DNA of 64,000 nt from G963662605 sp963667005 (lineage in GTDB: Bacteria; Bacteroidota; Ignavibacteria; Ignavibacteriales; Ignavibacteriaceae). The notes under the pieces were generated by a model. The model searched no databases and was not told the DNA's origin. It worked only from the letters and a program-made list of their open reading frames with translations. The stretch covers positions 3,658,001 to 3,722,000 of the forward strand of contig OY762937.1 of assembly GCA_963667005.1 (NCBI GenBank), given 5' to 3'. Numbering within the stretch: the stretch's first letter is position 1; every line of letters begins with the position of its first letter. Below are positions 1 to 9,120 of this stretch, in pieces. Made by a program: the position numbers and the translations under genes.

Positions 1-2
1 AA

Positions 3-1154
3 ATTGCAGCAGTGTTTGTTCCGGTTGTCCTTGTTATAGCTATTGCGGCACTTACCGGCTGGTTGTTTATCGGCGATGCGCCGTTGAGTGTGGCTCTGAT
101 GAATTTTGTTGCAGTACTGATTATTGCCTGTCCATGTGCATTAGGGTTAGCAACACCTACCGCTATTATCGTCGGCACCGGCAATGGAGCTAAAAGAGGC
201 ATTCTTATTAAGAACGGCGAAGCGCTTGAGATTGCCCATAAGATTGATATGTTACTGATTGATAAAACCGGGACGTTAACAGAAGGGCTTCCGACTATTG
301 CTGATACTTCATTCACATCTAATGAAAAAGATAACATTCTATCTCTGATCGCTTCAGTTGAAGCGAAATCGGAGCACCCTATAGCAAACGCAATAACCGG
401 ATATGCAAGGACAAATAACTTATCGTTATCGGAATGTTCTGAATTTGTCTATACCGAAGGCAAAGGTGTGAGCGGCAAGGTGCAAGACACGATCATCCAT
501 GCAGGCAATTGGAATTTTATAATTGAGAACACCGGATCTGTGCCGGAAAAACCTGATATCAGCAACCATACCGGTATTATCATATACGCAGCGGTCAATA
601 AAAAGTATGCAGGCTATATTGTTCTGGACGACACGATAAAATCTTCATCCTTAGAGGCAATTGCCAGATTGAAAAAAATGGGCATTAAAACAGTCATGTT
701 AACAGGTGACGCGGAAAGAACCGCTCAAGCCATCGGACAGAAAATCGGGATTGACGAAATTATTTCGGGAGTGCTCCCCGGCGACAAAGCAAACTATGTT
801 CGCAAATATCAGGCGCAGAATAAAGTAGTTGGCATGGTCGGAGATGGCATCAATGATGCGCCGGCTCTTGCCGCCAGCAATGTTGCATTTGCAATTGGCA
901 CCGGCACCGATGCAGCGATTGAAACGGCGTCTGTAACGATTTTACGAAATGATCTCTCTGGTGTAGTTGATGCTATTCACCTCTCAAGAAAAACCATCCG
1001 CATAATTAAACAGAATCTTTTCTGGGCATTTGTTTACAATAGCATAGGAATACCGCTCGCAGCATTCGGACTATTGAATCCAATGTTTGCCGCTCTGGCA
1101 ATGTCTATGAGCTCGGTATCTGTTGTCAGTAATTCTTTACGTCTGAGAAAATAA
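3..1154 (+). CDS. copA: Copper-type P1B ATPase, 3' part (N-terminus outside window)
   Basis: This is the C-terminal part of a heavy-metal translocating P-type ATPase that exports Cu+ across the inner membrane. The frame is already open at the window edge, so the metal-binding domains and first membrane helices are missing; the GTG at 12 is not the real start. Counting from that GTG, the CPC metal-site motif is at residues 40-42, the phosphorylated Asp is D84 in DKTGTLT, the SEHP motif is near 119 and the GDGIND hinge motif near 276. The last helices carry the YN and MSSVSVVSN motifs typical of Cu+ rather than Zn/Cd pumps. The 3' end converges on the lipoprotein gene only 11 bases away. Family assignment is firm; Cu+ specificity is inferred from these motifs. 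Confidence 0.95.
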   Translation: MAAVFVPVVLVIAIAALTGWLFIGDAPLSVALMNFVAVLIIACPCALGLATPTAIIVGTGNGAKRGILIKNGEALEIAHKIDMLLIDKTGTLTEGLPTIADTSFTSNEKDNILSLIASVEAKSEHPIANAITGYARTNNLSLSECSEFVYTEGKGVSGKVQDTIIHAGNWNFIIENTGSVPEKPDISNHTGIIIYAAVNKKYAGYIVLDDTIKSSSLEAIARLKKMGIKTVMLTGDAERTAQAIGQKIGIDEIISGVLPGDKANYVRKYQAQNKVVGMVGDGINDAPALAASNVAFAIGTGTDAAIETASVTILRNDLSGVVDAIHLSRKTIRIIKQNLFWAFVYNSIGIPLAAFGLLNPMFAALAMSMSSVSVVSNSLRLRK

Positions 1155-1165
1155 CTGTATTGTTA

Positions 1166-1843
1166 TCAGTTCTTTTTCTTTTTCAGAAGGAAGAATATAA
1201 CGAAAGCCAGGACAGAGCCCGAGAAAACAAATATCCAAGTCGGGGTTTCTTTCAACTTATACGGACGGAATGTAACAGAAAGAGTCTTCCCTTTCCCGAT
1301 ATCCGATAAGTTGTAAGACCAAGTCAGTTTGTTGTTATGAGCTTCTGTCGCGTTGTGGACGAGTATTTCTCCCGGGAATTCATATTTATATGTGACTTTA
1401 AACTTTGAGCCGTCATATCCGAACATGGGAGAAACAGGAGGAATAAATTGTGAGAATACTATCTGATTAGCCGCGCCTTCCTGAAATGAAAACCGGGAAT
1501 CAGCGAACGGCTTCATAGTATTAAGCGAATCCAATTTATCAAATGAGAACTCAATTTTCGCGTGGTAGGTTGAATCGGTAGAGTCAGCGTATACAACTAT
1601 TTTCTCAATCTTTGCAAATTTGGATTTAAATTCTTCTTTCAATGAATCGGCATTGAATATCCCGATTTGCGAAATAAGCTTGCTGCTATCCTGATTATTC
1701 AACTGCATCCAATAATGGATTTTCATTGAGCCGGAGCCGTCAATTTTTAACTTTACTTCCTGTTCGTAGTTTAAACAACCCGAAAGAAGAAATAATGATG
1801 ATAAAATTAGAAAACTATAAAGAGTAAAATATTTATTATGCAT
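1166..1843 (-). CDS. Lipoprotein with C-terminal membrane helix
   Basis: A protein of unknown function, about 225 residues. I chose the ATG at 1843, because it gives a clean lipoprotein signal (basic start, hydrophobic stretch, LSGC lipobox), over the GTG at 1906, which would add 21 unlikely residues. The mature part opens with a stretch on a beta-rich fold (EVKLKIDGSGSM) that resembles DUF3153-like proteins. It ends with a hydrophobic helix (FVFSGSVLAFVIFFLL) followed by KKKK, so both ends may sit in membrane: the lipid at the N-terminus and a stop-transfer helix at the C-terminus. It is transcribed toward copA and divergently from the zinc-ribbon gene at 1940. The family name is a guess. 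Confidence 0.7.
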   Translation of the reverse strand: MHNKYFTLYSFLILSSLFLLSGCLNYEQEVKLKIDGSGSMKIHYWMQLNNQDSSKLISQIGIFNADSLKEEFKSKFAKIEKIVVYADSTDSTYHAKIEFSFDKLDSLNTMKPFADSRFSFQEGAANQIVFSQFIPPVSPMFGYDGSKFKVTYKYEFPGEILVHNATEAHNNKLTWSYNLSDIGKGKTLSVTFRPYKLKETPTWIFVFSGSVLAFVIFFLLKKKKN

Positions 1844-1939
1844 CTGCGTACTCGAATTCAACCTAAAATAGAGTGTAAAGTTATAGAATTTTTTCCTCTT
1901 TTTCACTATTTTTACTAAGCAAAATTATAGGAGTTATAA

Positions 1940-2164
1940 TTGCCTACTTATGATTATAAATGCACAAAGTGCAAAAAAGAGTTCGAATTTTTTCAATCTA
2001 TGAACGATAAACCGCTTACTGAGTGCCCGGAATGCCACGGGAAGATGAAGCGTAAAATCGGTGCCGGATTAGGACCTATTTTCAAAGGTTCCGGTTTTTA
2101 CGAGACCGATTACAAGAAAAATAATACTTCTTCAAGCAATCACTCATCCGGTAAAAAGGATTAA
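1940..2164 (+). CDS. FmdB-family zinc ribbon protein
   Basis: A 74-residue protein with the FmdB/CxxC regulatory zinc-ribbon fold. Cysteines C8, C11, C29 and C32 form two CxxC knuckles, and the opening MPTYDYKC is typical. The second half is a Gly/Ser/Lys tail. The start is TTG at 1940, supported by an AGGAG ribosome site at 1929-1933 with a 6-base spacer; no ATG fits. Members are widespread; the family was first linked to formamidase regulation, but its cellular role is not established. It is a single-gene unit ended by the hairpin at 2236-2275. Confidence 0.9.
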   Translation: MPTYDYKCTKCKKEFEFFQSMNDKPLTECPECHGKMKRKIGAGLGPIFKGSGFYETDYKKNNTSSSNHSSGKKD

Positions 2165-2235
2165 AAGATTCGATTTTTTCTCCGGTCAACACCGGAAAAC
2201 TTGGTTATCAAAATATTACAACGAAATAAGCACAT

Positions 2236-2275
2236 AAAAAAAGTTCTGCCGCAATGACAGAACTTTTTTATTTTT
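2236..2275. terminator. Bidirectional intrinsic terminator
   Basis: The stem AAGTTCTG (2241-2248) pairs with CAGAACTT (2258-2265). It has an A-run on the left and a T-run on the right, so it can end both the zinc-ribbon gene (+) and the TPR gene (-). Confidence 0.85.
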
Positions 2276-2289
2276 AAAGACACAATCTC

Positions 2290-2976
2290 TTATTCAACCA
2301 GCGACAAATATCTTTCAACCTCGCGGGTGTATGCTGACTTGGAATAATCTTTTTTGATTGAAAGGAAGATTTCTCTTGCCTCATCATTTTTGCCGATGTT
2401 CATGTAATTGATTCCGGCATAAAGCATGTATTCAGGAGTAAGTACATTCTCAGAACTTACTTTTGCGGCTTTCATGTATAAGTCAGCTGCTTTTTCAGCA
2501 TTGTTCTGAGCTTCATAGCAGGCAGCCTGGCCGGCTAAAGCCGCGGCTTTAAGAAAATCACTGCCGCCGCTGTAGTCATCATACGACTTCATCGCCAGAT
2601 CATATTTTTTCAGAAAGTAATAACTGTTAGCTAAAAAGATCTTTGCCTGTTCACCGTTATCAGATGAGCCGTATTCTTTAACAATCTGCTCAAGGCCGAT
2701 TATCTTGGAAGCAGGATCGCCTTTGATGGCCTGTTGATATGCACCTGCATTATACATCTTCATAACTTTTGATAAAGCATAGTTTGCTGCTTCATTAGCA
2801 GAATTGCGTGCATTATTGTAAATAAGAAATCCGATTACAACAGCAGCAACAACACCGGCTGAAATTGAAAGGACTTTTTTATTTTCAGTAAAAAAAGAAA
2901 CAAACTTATAGTATATGGTTACCATTGTATCTTGTTTAATTTCTTTTCTCGAAATTTTCTTTTGTTTCGCTAACAT
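2290..2976 (-). CDS. Membrane-anchored TPR protein, YfgM-like
   Basis: A 228-residue protein with one N-terminal transmembrane helix (about residues 37-55, rich in Val/Ala/Ile) preceded by a basic cytoplasmic segment. Tetratricopeptide repeats follow to the C-terminus, such as 'AKIFLANSYYFLKKYDLAM' and 'EYMLYAGINYMNIGKND'. This architecture matches the YfgM/TPR_21 family, an accessory of the Sec translocon and periplasmic chaperones in Enterobacteria; the role here is inferred by fold only. The gene lies 27 bases after the PHP gene on the same strand and is probably cotranscribed with it. Confidence 0.75.
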   Translation of the reverse strand: MLAKQKKISRKEIKQDTMVTIYYKFVSFFTENKKVLSISAGVVAAVVIGFLIYNNARNSANEAANYALSKVMKMYNAGAYQQAIKGDPASKIIGLEQIVKEYGSSDNGEQAKIFLANSYYFLKKYDLAMKSYDDYSGGSDFLKAAALAGQAACYEAQNNAEKAADLYMKAAKVSSENVLTPEYMLYAGINYMNIGKNDEAREIFLSIKKDYSKSAYTREVERYLSLVE

Positions 2977-3003
2977 CTATAATCCTTAAGAATGAAATAT
3001 AAA

Positions 3004-4056
3004 TTACTTGTTTGTAAAACGTATATGATTTGAAAATATCCATGCTTTATTGTACATGTATACTTCTATCCGGTATACGCCTTCATCAGTCATATCAATT
3101 CTAACTTCACTATCCGCTTTAGTCTCAATTACCTCACCATTGCGGAGAATCCTGATTTCAGGAGCCGGGCCCGGAGCATTAACACATAACCTGAATGAGT
3201 CCGAACCTGTTACGGTATCGCCCATTTCGAACCTGTTATTCCCTGTTTCAGCCCAAAAACGAAATCCAAAGGAATTACAAATATAATCATTTGCCACAAA
3301 ACAACAGCCATTTTTTATCGCAGAAATCACTTGTTTTGCTGCCGTTTGCACTCCTTCCGCATCTTGCGAAATACGCATCTTTTTCTGTAAAAGGACGTGT
3401 GTACGGATTGCCTTGAATAAAACCTTATACGGGAAGACCTCAACCTCGAAAAAGCCCATTAAATTGACCTTATGGGCATGGGCATCTGTTCCTCCGATAG
3501 CCACAACCTTGCGCTGTAAGCTTATTTCGTCCCATTTTTGAAGAGTTTCAGGTGCCGGAGCGTTCAAAGAGCGCAACGGGTGAATAAAATGCTCATACCG
3601 GTTCTGCTCGTTAAGGGTCTCCATCCACTCGCTCATGTGGTTCCAAATCTCTATCCCGTCAAAATCAGAATTATCCCATTCAGTCCATGGATAGGGCGGG
3701 TGCTCTTTAAAAGCGGTTCGTTTTTCATGCGGATGTGCAATAATGCTGAATCCGCCGCTTTTTTTGATCATTTTTAGATACTCAGCGGCCGGCACGCGTG
3801 TGGAAAGTGTCTCCTCAGTGTCAAGGACTATACAGTGATTTCGATTTTCTTTATCATTGATTTCATAACCGAGGATCAAAAGAGTTTTATCGTAGAATTT
3901 CTCATATCCCTCTTTTTTAGCACGGAGCGTATTATGATCGGTAATAATAATAAAATCCAGATTTACTTCACCTGCGGAGCGTACGATTTCGGGGATGGTT
4001 CCTGTACCATCCGAAAAGTCCGAATGTATGTGCATCGCTCCCACATATTCAAACAT
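3004..4056 (-). CDS. PHP-domain metal-dependent phosphoesterase
   Basis: A 350-residue protein of the polymerase and histidinol phosphatase (PHP) superfamily. The metal-binding motifs are in the expected order: HIHSD (H9, H11), TDHNT (D40, H41), AHPHE near 106 and GGTDAHAH near 190. These ligate a multinuclear metal site that hydrolyses phosphoester bonds. The last 90 residues form a beta-rich extension ('RILRNGEVIETK') found in the CehA/McbA-like PHP branch. Substrate unknown. It appears to be the first gene of a two-gene unit with the TPR protein, and starts after the terminator at 4136-4178. Confidence 0.85.
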   Translation of the reverse strand: MFEYVGAMHIHSDFSDGTGTIPEIVRSAGEVNLDFIIITDHNTLRAKKEGYEKFYDKTLLILGYEINDKENRNHCIVLDTEETLSTRVPAAEYLKMIKKSGGFSIIAHPHEKRTAFKEHPPYPWTEWDNSDFDGIEIWNHMSEWMETLNEQNRYEHFIHPLRSLNAPAPETLQKWDEISLQRKVVAIGGTDAHAHKVNLMGFFEVEVFPYKVLFKAIRTHVLLQKKMRISQDAEGVQTAAKQVISAIKNGCCFVANDYICNSFGFRFWAETGNNRFEMGDTVTGSDSFRLCVNAPGPAPEIRILRNGEVIETKADSEVRIDMTDEGVYRIEVYMYNKAWIFSNHIRFTNK

Positions 4057-4135
4057 GATATGTTTTCTTTCTCTTTTTAATGCAAGTTATCGTAAAACCA
4101 GAACTTATTCAAGTGAAGAATATTTCTTCACTATA

Positions 4136-4178
4136 CAAAAAAAGGACTTTCGAATTCTTTAAAAAAATTCGAAAGCCC
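4136..4178 (-). terminator. Intrinsic terminator of the dapF transcript
   Basis: GGACTTTCGAATT (4144-4156) pairs with AATTCGAAAGCCC (4166-4178). On the minus strand the stem is followed by a T-run (the A-run at 4137-4143), immediately downstream of the small ABM-like gene. Confidence 0.85.
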
Positions 4179-4198
4179 TTTGCCGCACATGCTTAGGG

Positions 4199-4495
4199 TT
4201 AGACTTCTAAGAGGGTGCTGTACCGAGTGGTATTATGCACTTTCAATGTTTCAATTTTTGAGATTAAAACATTAACCCTTTCATTTTCTGCGTCATCGAA
4301 ATTTTCATATGATTCTTCCGAGCCGAAAACAAAAATTTCCTGGAATGAATTTGCTTTTCCTTTTATTTCATATACTTCATATGAAACCAGTCCTTCAGGC
4401 TTAATGAGTGACTTCAACTCCTGAACTGAGGAAACATAATCTTCTCTCTTTTCCGGTATAACATCATATTGAACAGTAAAAATGACTTTTGGCAT
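4199..4495 (-). CDS. Small ABM-like (dimeric alpha/beta barrel) protein
   Basis: A 98-residue protein starting at the ATG at 4495, which has a GGAG ribosome site 5 bases upstream; the longer ATG at 4540 lacks one and would overlap dapF. The sequence 'VIFTVQYDVIPEKREDYVSSV' and the predicted beta-alpha-beta pattern resemble the antibiotic-biosynthesis-monooxygenase/Dabb-type barrel. No catalytic residue can be named. It follows dapF by 22 bases and ends at a strong terminator, so the two are likely one transcript. Function unknown. Confidence 0.65.
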   Translation of the reverse strand: MPKVIFTVQYDVIPEKREDYVSSVQELKSLIKPEGLVSYEVYEIKGKANSFQEIFVFGSEESYENFDDAENERVNVLISKIETLKVHNTTRYSTLLEV

Positions 4496-4517
4496 TATAG
4501 CTCCATAATTTATAGTT

Positions 4518-5345
4518 TTAATTCTCAATTTCACCGGCAAAATTTATCTCGGCCGGGCCAGTAAGCGAAACATTAGAAATTGAATCTCCGTCTCTGATAA
4601 AATCAACCACAAGTTGTTTTCCGCTTGTCGGAATGATTGTTACCGGATTGTTTACGTGAGAGTTCAAGTGTGAAATCAATGCAACCGCTGTAGCGCCTGT
4701 TCCACAAGCTAATGTCTCTGCCTCAACACCGCGTTCATATGTCCGCAAGTGTACTATAGTATTTTTTATCGTTAAAAAATTCACATTCGTTCCGCCGGGA
4801 CTAAACATCGGATGATAGCGGAGTTTCCTCCCTATTCCGGCCACATCAAACGAAGAAAGTGCAGCATCTCCAAATTCCGCCACGTCAATAACAAGATGCG
4901 GAGATCCTGTATCAATAAATGACGCATTGATGGTTTTGCCTTCAAAGTTCAGTGGAAAATTCAATTGAAGCTTTGTTGGGCTCTGCAGATAAAATTTAAT
5001 TATTTCATCGCTAATCACTTCACCTTCAAAATTTTCACCGATACAGACAAATTTCACCTTTGAAGCGCTGAATTTCTTTTTCTCACGGGCAAAGCGGATG
5101 GCACACCTCGCACCATTTCCGCACAAACTGCCTGTTGAGCCGTCGGCGTTAAAATACTCCATCGCAAAATCCGTACCCTGAGCCTTGGCAACAGTTATTA
5201 TCCCGTCAGCACCTACGCCAAAGTAACGATTGCATATTTTCTGAATGAACTCTGCCGTTAGAACCAGATCCGGATTCTCATCTCTATCGAAAGCAATGAA
5301 ATCATTGCCGGCGCCATTCATTTTTACGAAAGAATATTTTTTCAT
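4518..5345 (-). CDS. dapF: Diaminopimelate epimerase
   Basis: DapF converts LL- to meso-diaminopimelate, the last shared step toward lysine and the peptidoglycan cross-linking residue. The 275-residue length is normal. The opening MNGAGNDF, the catalytic Cys75 in LCGNGARC and the second catalytic Cys214 in LACGTGAT are all present, giving the cofactor-free two-cysteine racemase mechanism. It starts at the ATG at 5345 and is followed by the ABM-like gene in the same direction. Confidence 0.97.
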   Translation of the reverse strand: MKKYSFVKMNGAGNDFIAFDRDENPDLVLTAEFIQKICNRYFGVGADGIITVAKAQGTDFAMEYFNADGSTGSLCGNGARCAIRFAREKKKFSASKVKFVCIGENFEGEVISDEIIKFYLQSPTKLQLNFPLNFEGKTINASFIDTGSPHLVIDVAEFGDAALSSFDVAGIGRKLRYHPMFSPGGTNVNFLTIKNTIVHLRTYERGVEAETLACGTGATAVALISHLNSHVNNPVTIIPTSGKQLVVDFIRDGDSISNVSLTGPAEINFAGEIEN

Positions 5346-5478
5346 AACATTGTAATTTAGCTGAATATTGCGTTCTTTTCAATGAAAATCTTCGGAATAT
5401 TCGTTTTTAAATACAAAAATGAGGGAAAACATTGATTTGGATGTGAATTTATTCCAATCAGGCAGGGATCGTCACCAA

Positions 5479-6915
5479 TTATTTCGTTTTGACAGTACTA
5501 AACAGATCAGAGATGTTCAGTTTCATCATCTTCTTTCCGACAAAAAAGAACATTAGCACAAGAGCGACATCAACAAAGACGTTGTTCAAGTATGTACCCA
5601 ATATGAACATAATTAATGCAGCTACTGCGAATACCGATACACTCAACTTCTCATATTGCACGATAATCACATTTTTCGATAATGAATACATATAAAATGC
5701 CGGAACGATATAACTTATGAATGTTGCCATGGCGGCGCCATTCATTCCCCAAATGGGAATTAGGATAAAATTCAATGTAATGTTAAGAACAAAAGCAATC
5801 GCATCGTTAAACAAGAAATATGTACTCTTACCCATTTTATACGGGAAGATTGAGTTAAACGAAACAATGCCGTTACACAAGTAGCCGAGGAGAACGAACG
5901 GAAGAATCGTGATTCCGCTTTTATAAGCCGGATTGAACAAGTATATCGAATCACTAATCTTGATATCGAACAAGACAGGGATCAGCAACGAAACTGTTAA
6001 AAATATGGAAATTGCCATGAACAAATATTTGGTGAAAACTCTGCCGAAATGTTCGCTATACCCTTCGCTGCCGAATTTTTTAATAGCGTGAGGAACCCAA
6101 GCCGTCCTGAATGCAATAACGTAAATGTACATTACATTCGCGATCTTGTATGAAAAACTGTATATCCCTACTTTCTGGGAATCATAAAAGTGATCCAGAA
6201 TAATTCTATCTGCCAAATCAGTACAAGTCGTAAAAATTCCGGCGAGCATGAGCGGAAGGCTGAATTTGATTATCGCAGAAAGATCAAAAGGCAGGTACTG
6301 TCCGGTAAAGTTTTTACCGGTGTAAGCCGACATCAAAATCATGGTAGTAAGGTGTGCAATCACTTGAGAAAGTACCAGCCCATAAATGCCGAATCTGAAA
6401 TAAATAATCAATACGAACGTAAGAATAAAATTCGTCCCGGCATTGATAAAGGTATAGAAAATTACCTTCCCTACTTCCTCTTTTGTTTTTTGTAGTTGCA
6501 AGATAAGATCAACGCACGCTTCCAATACAAGCAGCCAGGCAAACAACCTAATTGTTGAAATATAATCTACTGAGCCGGTAATGGTCATTGACATTTGAGG
6601 GGCTGTAATATAAATCAGCAATGACATTACTATACCGATAATAAATGCACCCGTTAAAAGGACGGAAAAAGTTTTTTGCCGGAGTTTCTCATCAGTGGCA
6701 TCTATGTAAAATTTGGTAAGGGTACTGTATAAGCCGCCTTGAATTATCGTAAGTAAAATCAGGTAACCGGTTAGGAACAACGAATAGTAACCGTACTCCC
6801 TCGGCATAATGTAGTGAGAGATTATCGGAAGTAATAAAAAATTGGCAGCCTTAAGGAATATATTTGCTACTGAATAAGACAGAATATTCTGTACAACGTT
6901 TCCTTTACTTCTCAT
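5479..6915 (-). CDS. Polysaccharide flippase (MOP/Wzx-like)
   Basis: A 478-residue polytopic membrane protein with about 12-14 hydrophobic segments. The N-terminal region ('NIFLKAANFLLLPIISHY') is typical of the polysaccharide transporter branch of the MOP superfamily, which flips lipid-linked glycans across the inner membrane. It overlaps the glycosyltransferase stop by four bases (6912-6915), so the two are translationally coupled. It is last in a three-gene operon with a FemAB-like transferase and a glycosyltransferase, which suggests assembly of a surface glycan or glycoconjugate. Substrate not deducible. Confidence 0.9.
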   Translation of the reverse strand: MRSKGNVVQNILSYSVANIFLKAANFLLLPIISHYIMPREYGYYSLFLTGYLILLTIIQGGLYSTLTKFYIDATDEKLRQKTFSVLLTGAFIIGIVMSLLIYITAPQMSMTITGSVDYISTIRLFAWLLVLEACVDLILQLQKTKEEVGKVIFYTFINAGTNFILTFVLIIYFRFGIYGLVLSQVIAHLTTMILMSAYTGKNFTGQYLPFDLSAIIKFSLPLMLAGIFTTCTDLADRIILDHFYDSQKVGIYSFSYKIANVMYIYVIAFRTAWVPHAIKKFGSEGYSEHFGRVFTKYLFMAISIFLTVSLLIPVLFDIKISDSIYLFNPAYKSGITILPFVLLGYLCNGIVSFNSIFPYKMGKSTYFLFNDAIAFVLNITLNFILIPIWGMNGAAMATFISYIVPAFYMYSLSKNVIIVQYEKLSVSVFAVAALIMFILGTYLNNVFVDVALVLMFFFVGKKMMKLNISDLFSTVKTK

Positions 6916-7988
6916 ACAATACCGCGCGATTTGTATAATTCATAAAGGCGTTTGTTTACACTGCTGTAACTGTGGTATTTTTCCACCCACAACTTTCCCC
7001 TGCTTCCGTAATCTTCACGCAGATTTTTATCATCAATAAGCTGCATGAGCACATTGTATAGTTCATCAGCGTTATTTGCTACAACAAACGGGTTTTCGGG
7101 AAGCCATTCAGCATACTCTTTACTCATATTGGTGATGACCGGAATACCCATTGCGAGGGTTTCTATTCCGGCTTTACCGTACCCCGTGCCGCCCATCGTG
7201 CCGCCGACCTGATCAATACAAATATCACAGGTACTTTTTATTTGCAACACTTCTTGTCTCGGGACGTTTTCAAGGAGCCGGAAATCAATAAATTTTTCAC
7301 CCTGAATCTTCTTAATAACATCGAGTATTAATTCAGTCCCTTTGTACCGCCTGTTAGTCGGAGAATGAACAATGCGCACTGCTTTATGCTCATGAGCTTT
7401 TCTCCCGGGAAGTTCTGAAGAGTCATAGGGATAAAACACGTATTCCAATCCCGGCATCATCTGCAAATGATCAAATTCAGAAGTGATATTCAGATCTGAA
7501 ATATTATGCAGCTCGGGAATAATTCCCCGGATCCGCAGATCACTTCCGTAATAGCAACAAACGATTTTCTTCCCGGCAGACCTCCATTTCTTTGCCTGGG
7601 CGGCATTACGGTAAAAATCGAGGCCGGCATCATAGTGAATAATATCGTACGTATCCAGGAGATATTCTTCAATAATTTTTTCAACAACCGGCTTGCGGAG
7701 ATAATCGTTTAGTTTAAAATAGTATTCCTCGATGATATTGTTTGACTTGAATACCGGAATTCCTTTTGCAGGGGCTTTTTCCCTAACGCCGACTTTCTTC
7801 TTTCTCCAGTATTTCGCCAGCTTAAAGTCAGGCAAAGGGAAATTCAGACAAATATCCTCTGGAAAATCCCTAACGTTTTGATGGAAGGTAATAAGGTGTG
7901 ATTCATCGCCGGATGCAATGTGCATTTTGTAAAAGTCATAGGGCACCCCCGCGTAATTTTGCGGAGCAAGGTGCAGAATTCTTTTCAT
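6912..7988 (-). CDS. Glycosyltransferase, GT-B fold
   Basis: A 358-residue GT-B protein. The C-terminal half carries the GT4/GT1 nucleotide-sugar signature: 'SPTNRRYKGTELILDVI' near 210, followed by a Gly-rich loop and the E-x7-E-like region 'GKAGIETLAMGIPVITN' near 273-290. The N-terminal Rossmann half begins MKRILHLAPQN. Its start codon overlaps the stop of the upstream FemAB-like gene at 7988, and its end overlaps the flippase start. It is likely cytoplasmic and membrane-associated, adding a sugar during glycan assembly. Donor and acceptor unknown. Confidence 0.88.
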   Translation of the reverse strand: MKRILHLAPQNYAGVPYDFYKMHIASGDESHLITFHQNVRDFPEDICLNFPLPDFKLAKYWRKKKVGVREKAPAKGIPVFKSNNIIEEYYFKLNDYLRKPVVEKIIEEYLLDTYDIIHYDAGLDFYRNAAQAKKWRSAGKKIVCCYYGSDLRIRGIIPELHNISDLNITSEFDHLQMMPGLEYVFYPYDSSELPGRKAHEHKAVRIVHSPTNRRYKGTELILDVIKKIQGEKFIDFRLLENVPRQEVLQIKSTCDICIDQVGGTMGGTGYGKAGIETLAMGIPVITNMSKEYAEWLPENPFVVANNADELYNVLMQLIDDKNLREDYGSRGKLWVEKYHSYSSVNKRLYELYKSRGIV

Positions 7989-8959
7989 TATAATTCTTTG
8001 TAGTATGTATCCCGGAAAATGCCCCGCGATCCAAAGTTTTCTTTGAAACGGCCGAGGCCCCAGTTCGGTTCCATATTTACCGTAAAGATACCGAAATCCA
8101 GAAACTTAAATCCTTCATGACGATAGCGTTTCATGATTTCATAAAACAGCAAATTTACAGGACGATATTTTTGATATTCTTCGTCATGACTTATATAGAA
8201 CGCAAGTACCACATTCTTATTGGCGCTAAAATTACATACACCGGCCATGAGTGTATCACCTTTGAAGGCACCAAACAACCGGATTTTTGTGGGGAACATT
8301 GATTTTAATTTCTTCAACTCATCAAGCGTATGCGTCGGAGTAACATTATGCCTCATTTTTAGATTCTTTTTCAAGATTTCATAGTAATCGGCAAATCTAT
8401 CCGTCTCAACTATCTCTACACCCTGTGCAATTGCCTTTTTAACCGAAGTTCTGGCTTCTGCACGGTATGTCGACAGCAAAGCATCATCATCGTTATCGAG
8501 CTGCACAACACTGGATATTTCACGTTTTAAATATTGAAAACCATTTCTGTAAAGTGCAAAATCAAAATAGTTGGAGTATTTGGAGGCATAATAAATTGGA
8601 GGTGGTGTCAGTTGAATCGCATCTACTTTTAGTGATTTCGCATACCTGATTAGACCTTCAGTAACGTCAAAAGCATCCCGAACGGTAAAATCGGCCTTGT
8701 ACGCAACACCGCCATATGAAGCACCCGAATGGGAGGAAAGGATTTTTTTTCCATCGCGGTTAATTATTGCAGCCGGAAAAACGGCAAACGGCTTGTTTTC
8801 TTTCAAGATAATTGCAGATCCGTCTAAAAAACGCCCCTTAGGATGATATGATAAAAATTTACGTTTGTGAAACAAAGTGCCATTGTCGGTGTCTTCCACA
8901 AAGGCATCCCATTCGGCATCCTTTGAAGAAGAGGCGACGTATTGCTCAAAATCTATCAT
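7988..8959 (-). CDS. FemAB/GNAT-like acyl- or aminoacyltransferase
   Basis: A 323-residue protein with the tandem GNAT fold of the FemAB family (Acetyltransf_6-like). The C-terminal motif 'GFKFLDFGIFTVNMEPNWGLGRFKENFG' is the usual FemAB signature region. Relatives transfer amino acids to peptidoglycan precursors or acyl groups to sugars or polyamines. An AGGA ribosome site lies 6 bases before the ATG at 8959. As first gene of the operon with a glycosyltransferase and a flippase, it probably decorates the same glycan. The exact substrate is unknown. Confidence 0.8.
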   Translation of the reverse strand: MIDFEQYVASSSKDAEWDAFVEDTDNGTLFHKRKFLSYHPKGRFLDGSAIILKENKPFAVFPAAIINRDGKKILSSHSGASYGGVAYKADFTVRDAFDVTEGLIRYAKSLKVDAIQLTPPPIYYASKYSNYFDFALYRNGFQYLKREISSVVQLDNDDDALLSTYRAEARTSVKKAIAQGVEIVETDRFADYYEILKKNLKMRHNVTPTHTLDELKKLKSMFPTKIRLFGAFKGDTLMAGVCNFSANKNVVLAFYISHDEEYQKYRPVNLLFYEIMKRYRHEGFKFLDFGIFTVNMEPNWGLGRFKENFGSRGIFRDTYYKEL

Positions 8960-9067
8960 ACGAAATCCTAAAAAGTATTATTACTATCCTGAAAGATAGT
9001 GATATGAGCTCAATTCCTCAATGATAAATTGGCCGCAGAGTACCATTTATAATTTACGGTTTTAGCA

Positions 9068-9075
9068 TATATTTG
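9068..9075 (+). promoter_or_regulatory. Bacteroidetes-type -7 box before the sensor kinase
   Basis: TATATTTG matches TAnnTTTG, placing transcription start near 9082. The upstream -33 element is weak. It overlaps the TTG at 9073, arguing that translation starts at 9121. Confidence 0.5.
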
Positions 9076-9120
9076 CTATGTGATTTCTCAAATTTTACCT
9101 GTTTGAAAGTTTACAAGTTT

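Noticed and set aside
9073..9120. TTG start extending the sensor kinase by 16 residues
   Set aside because: The TTG lies inside a TATATTTG promoter box; ATG at 9121 is a better start.
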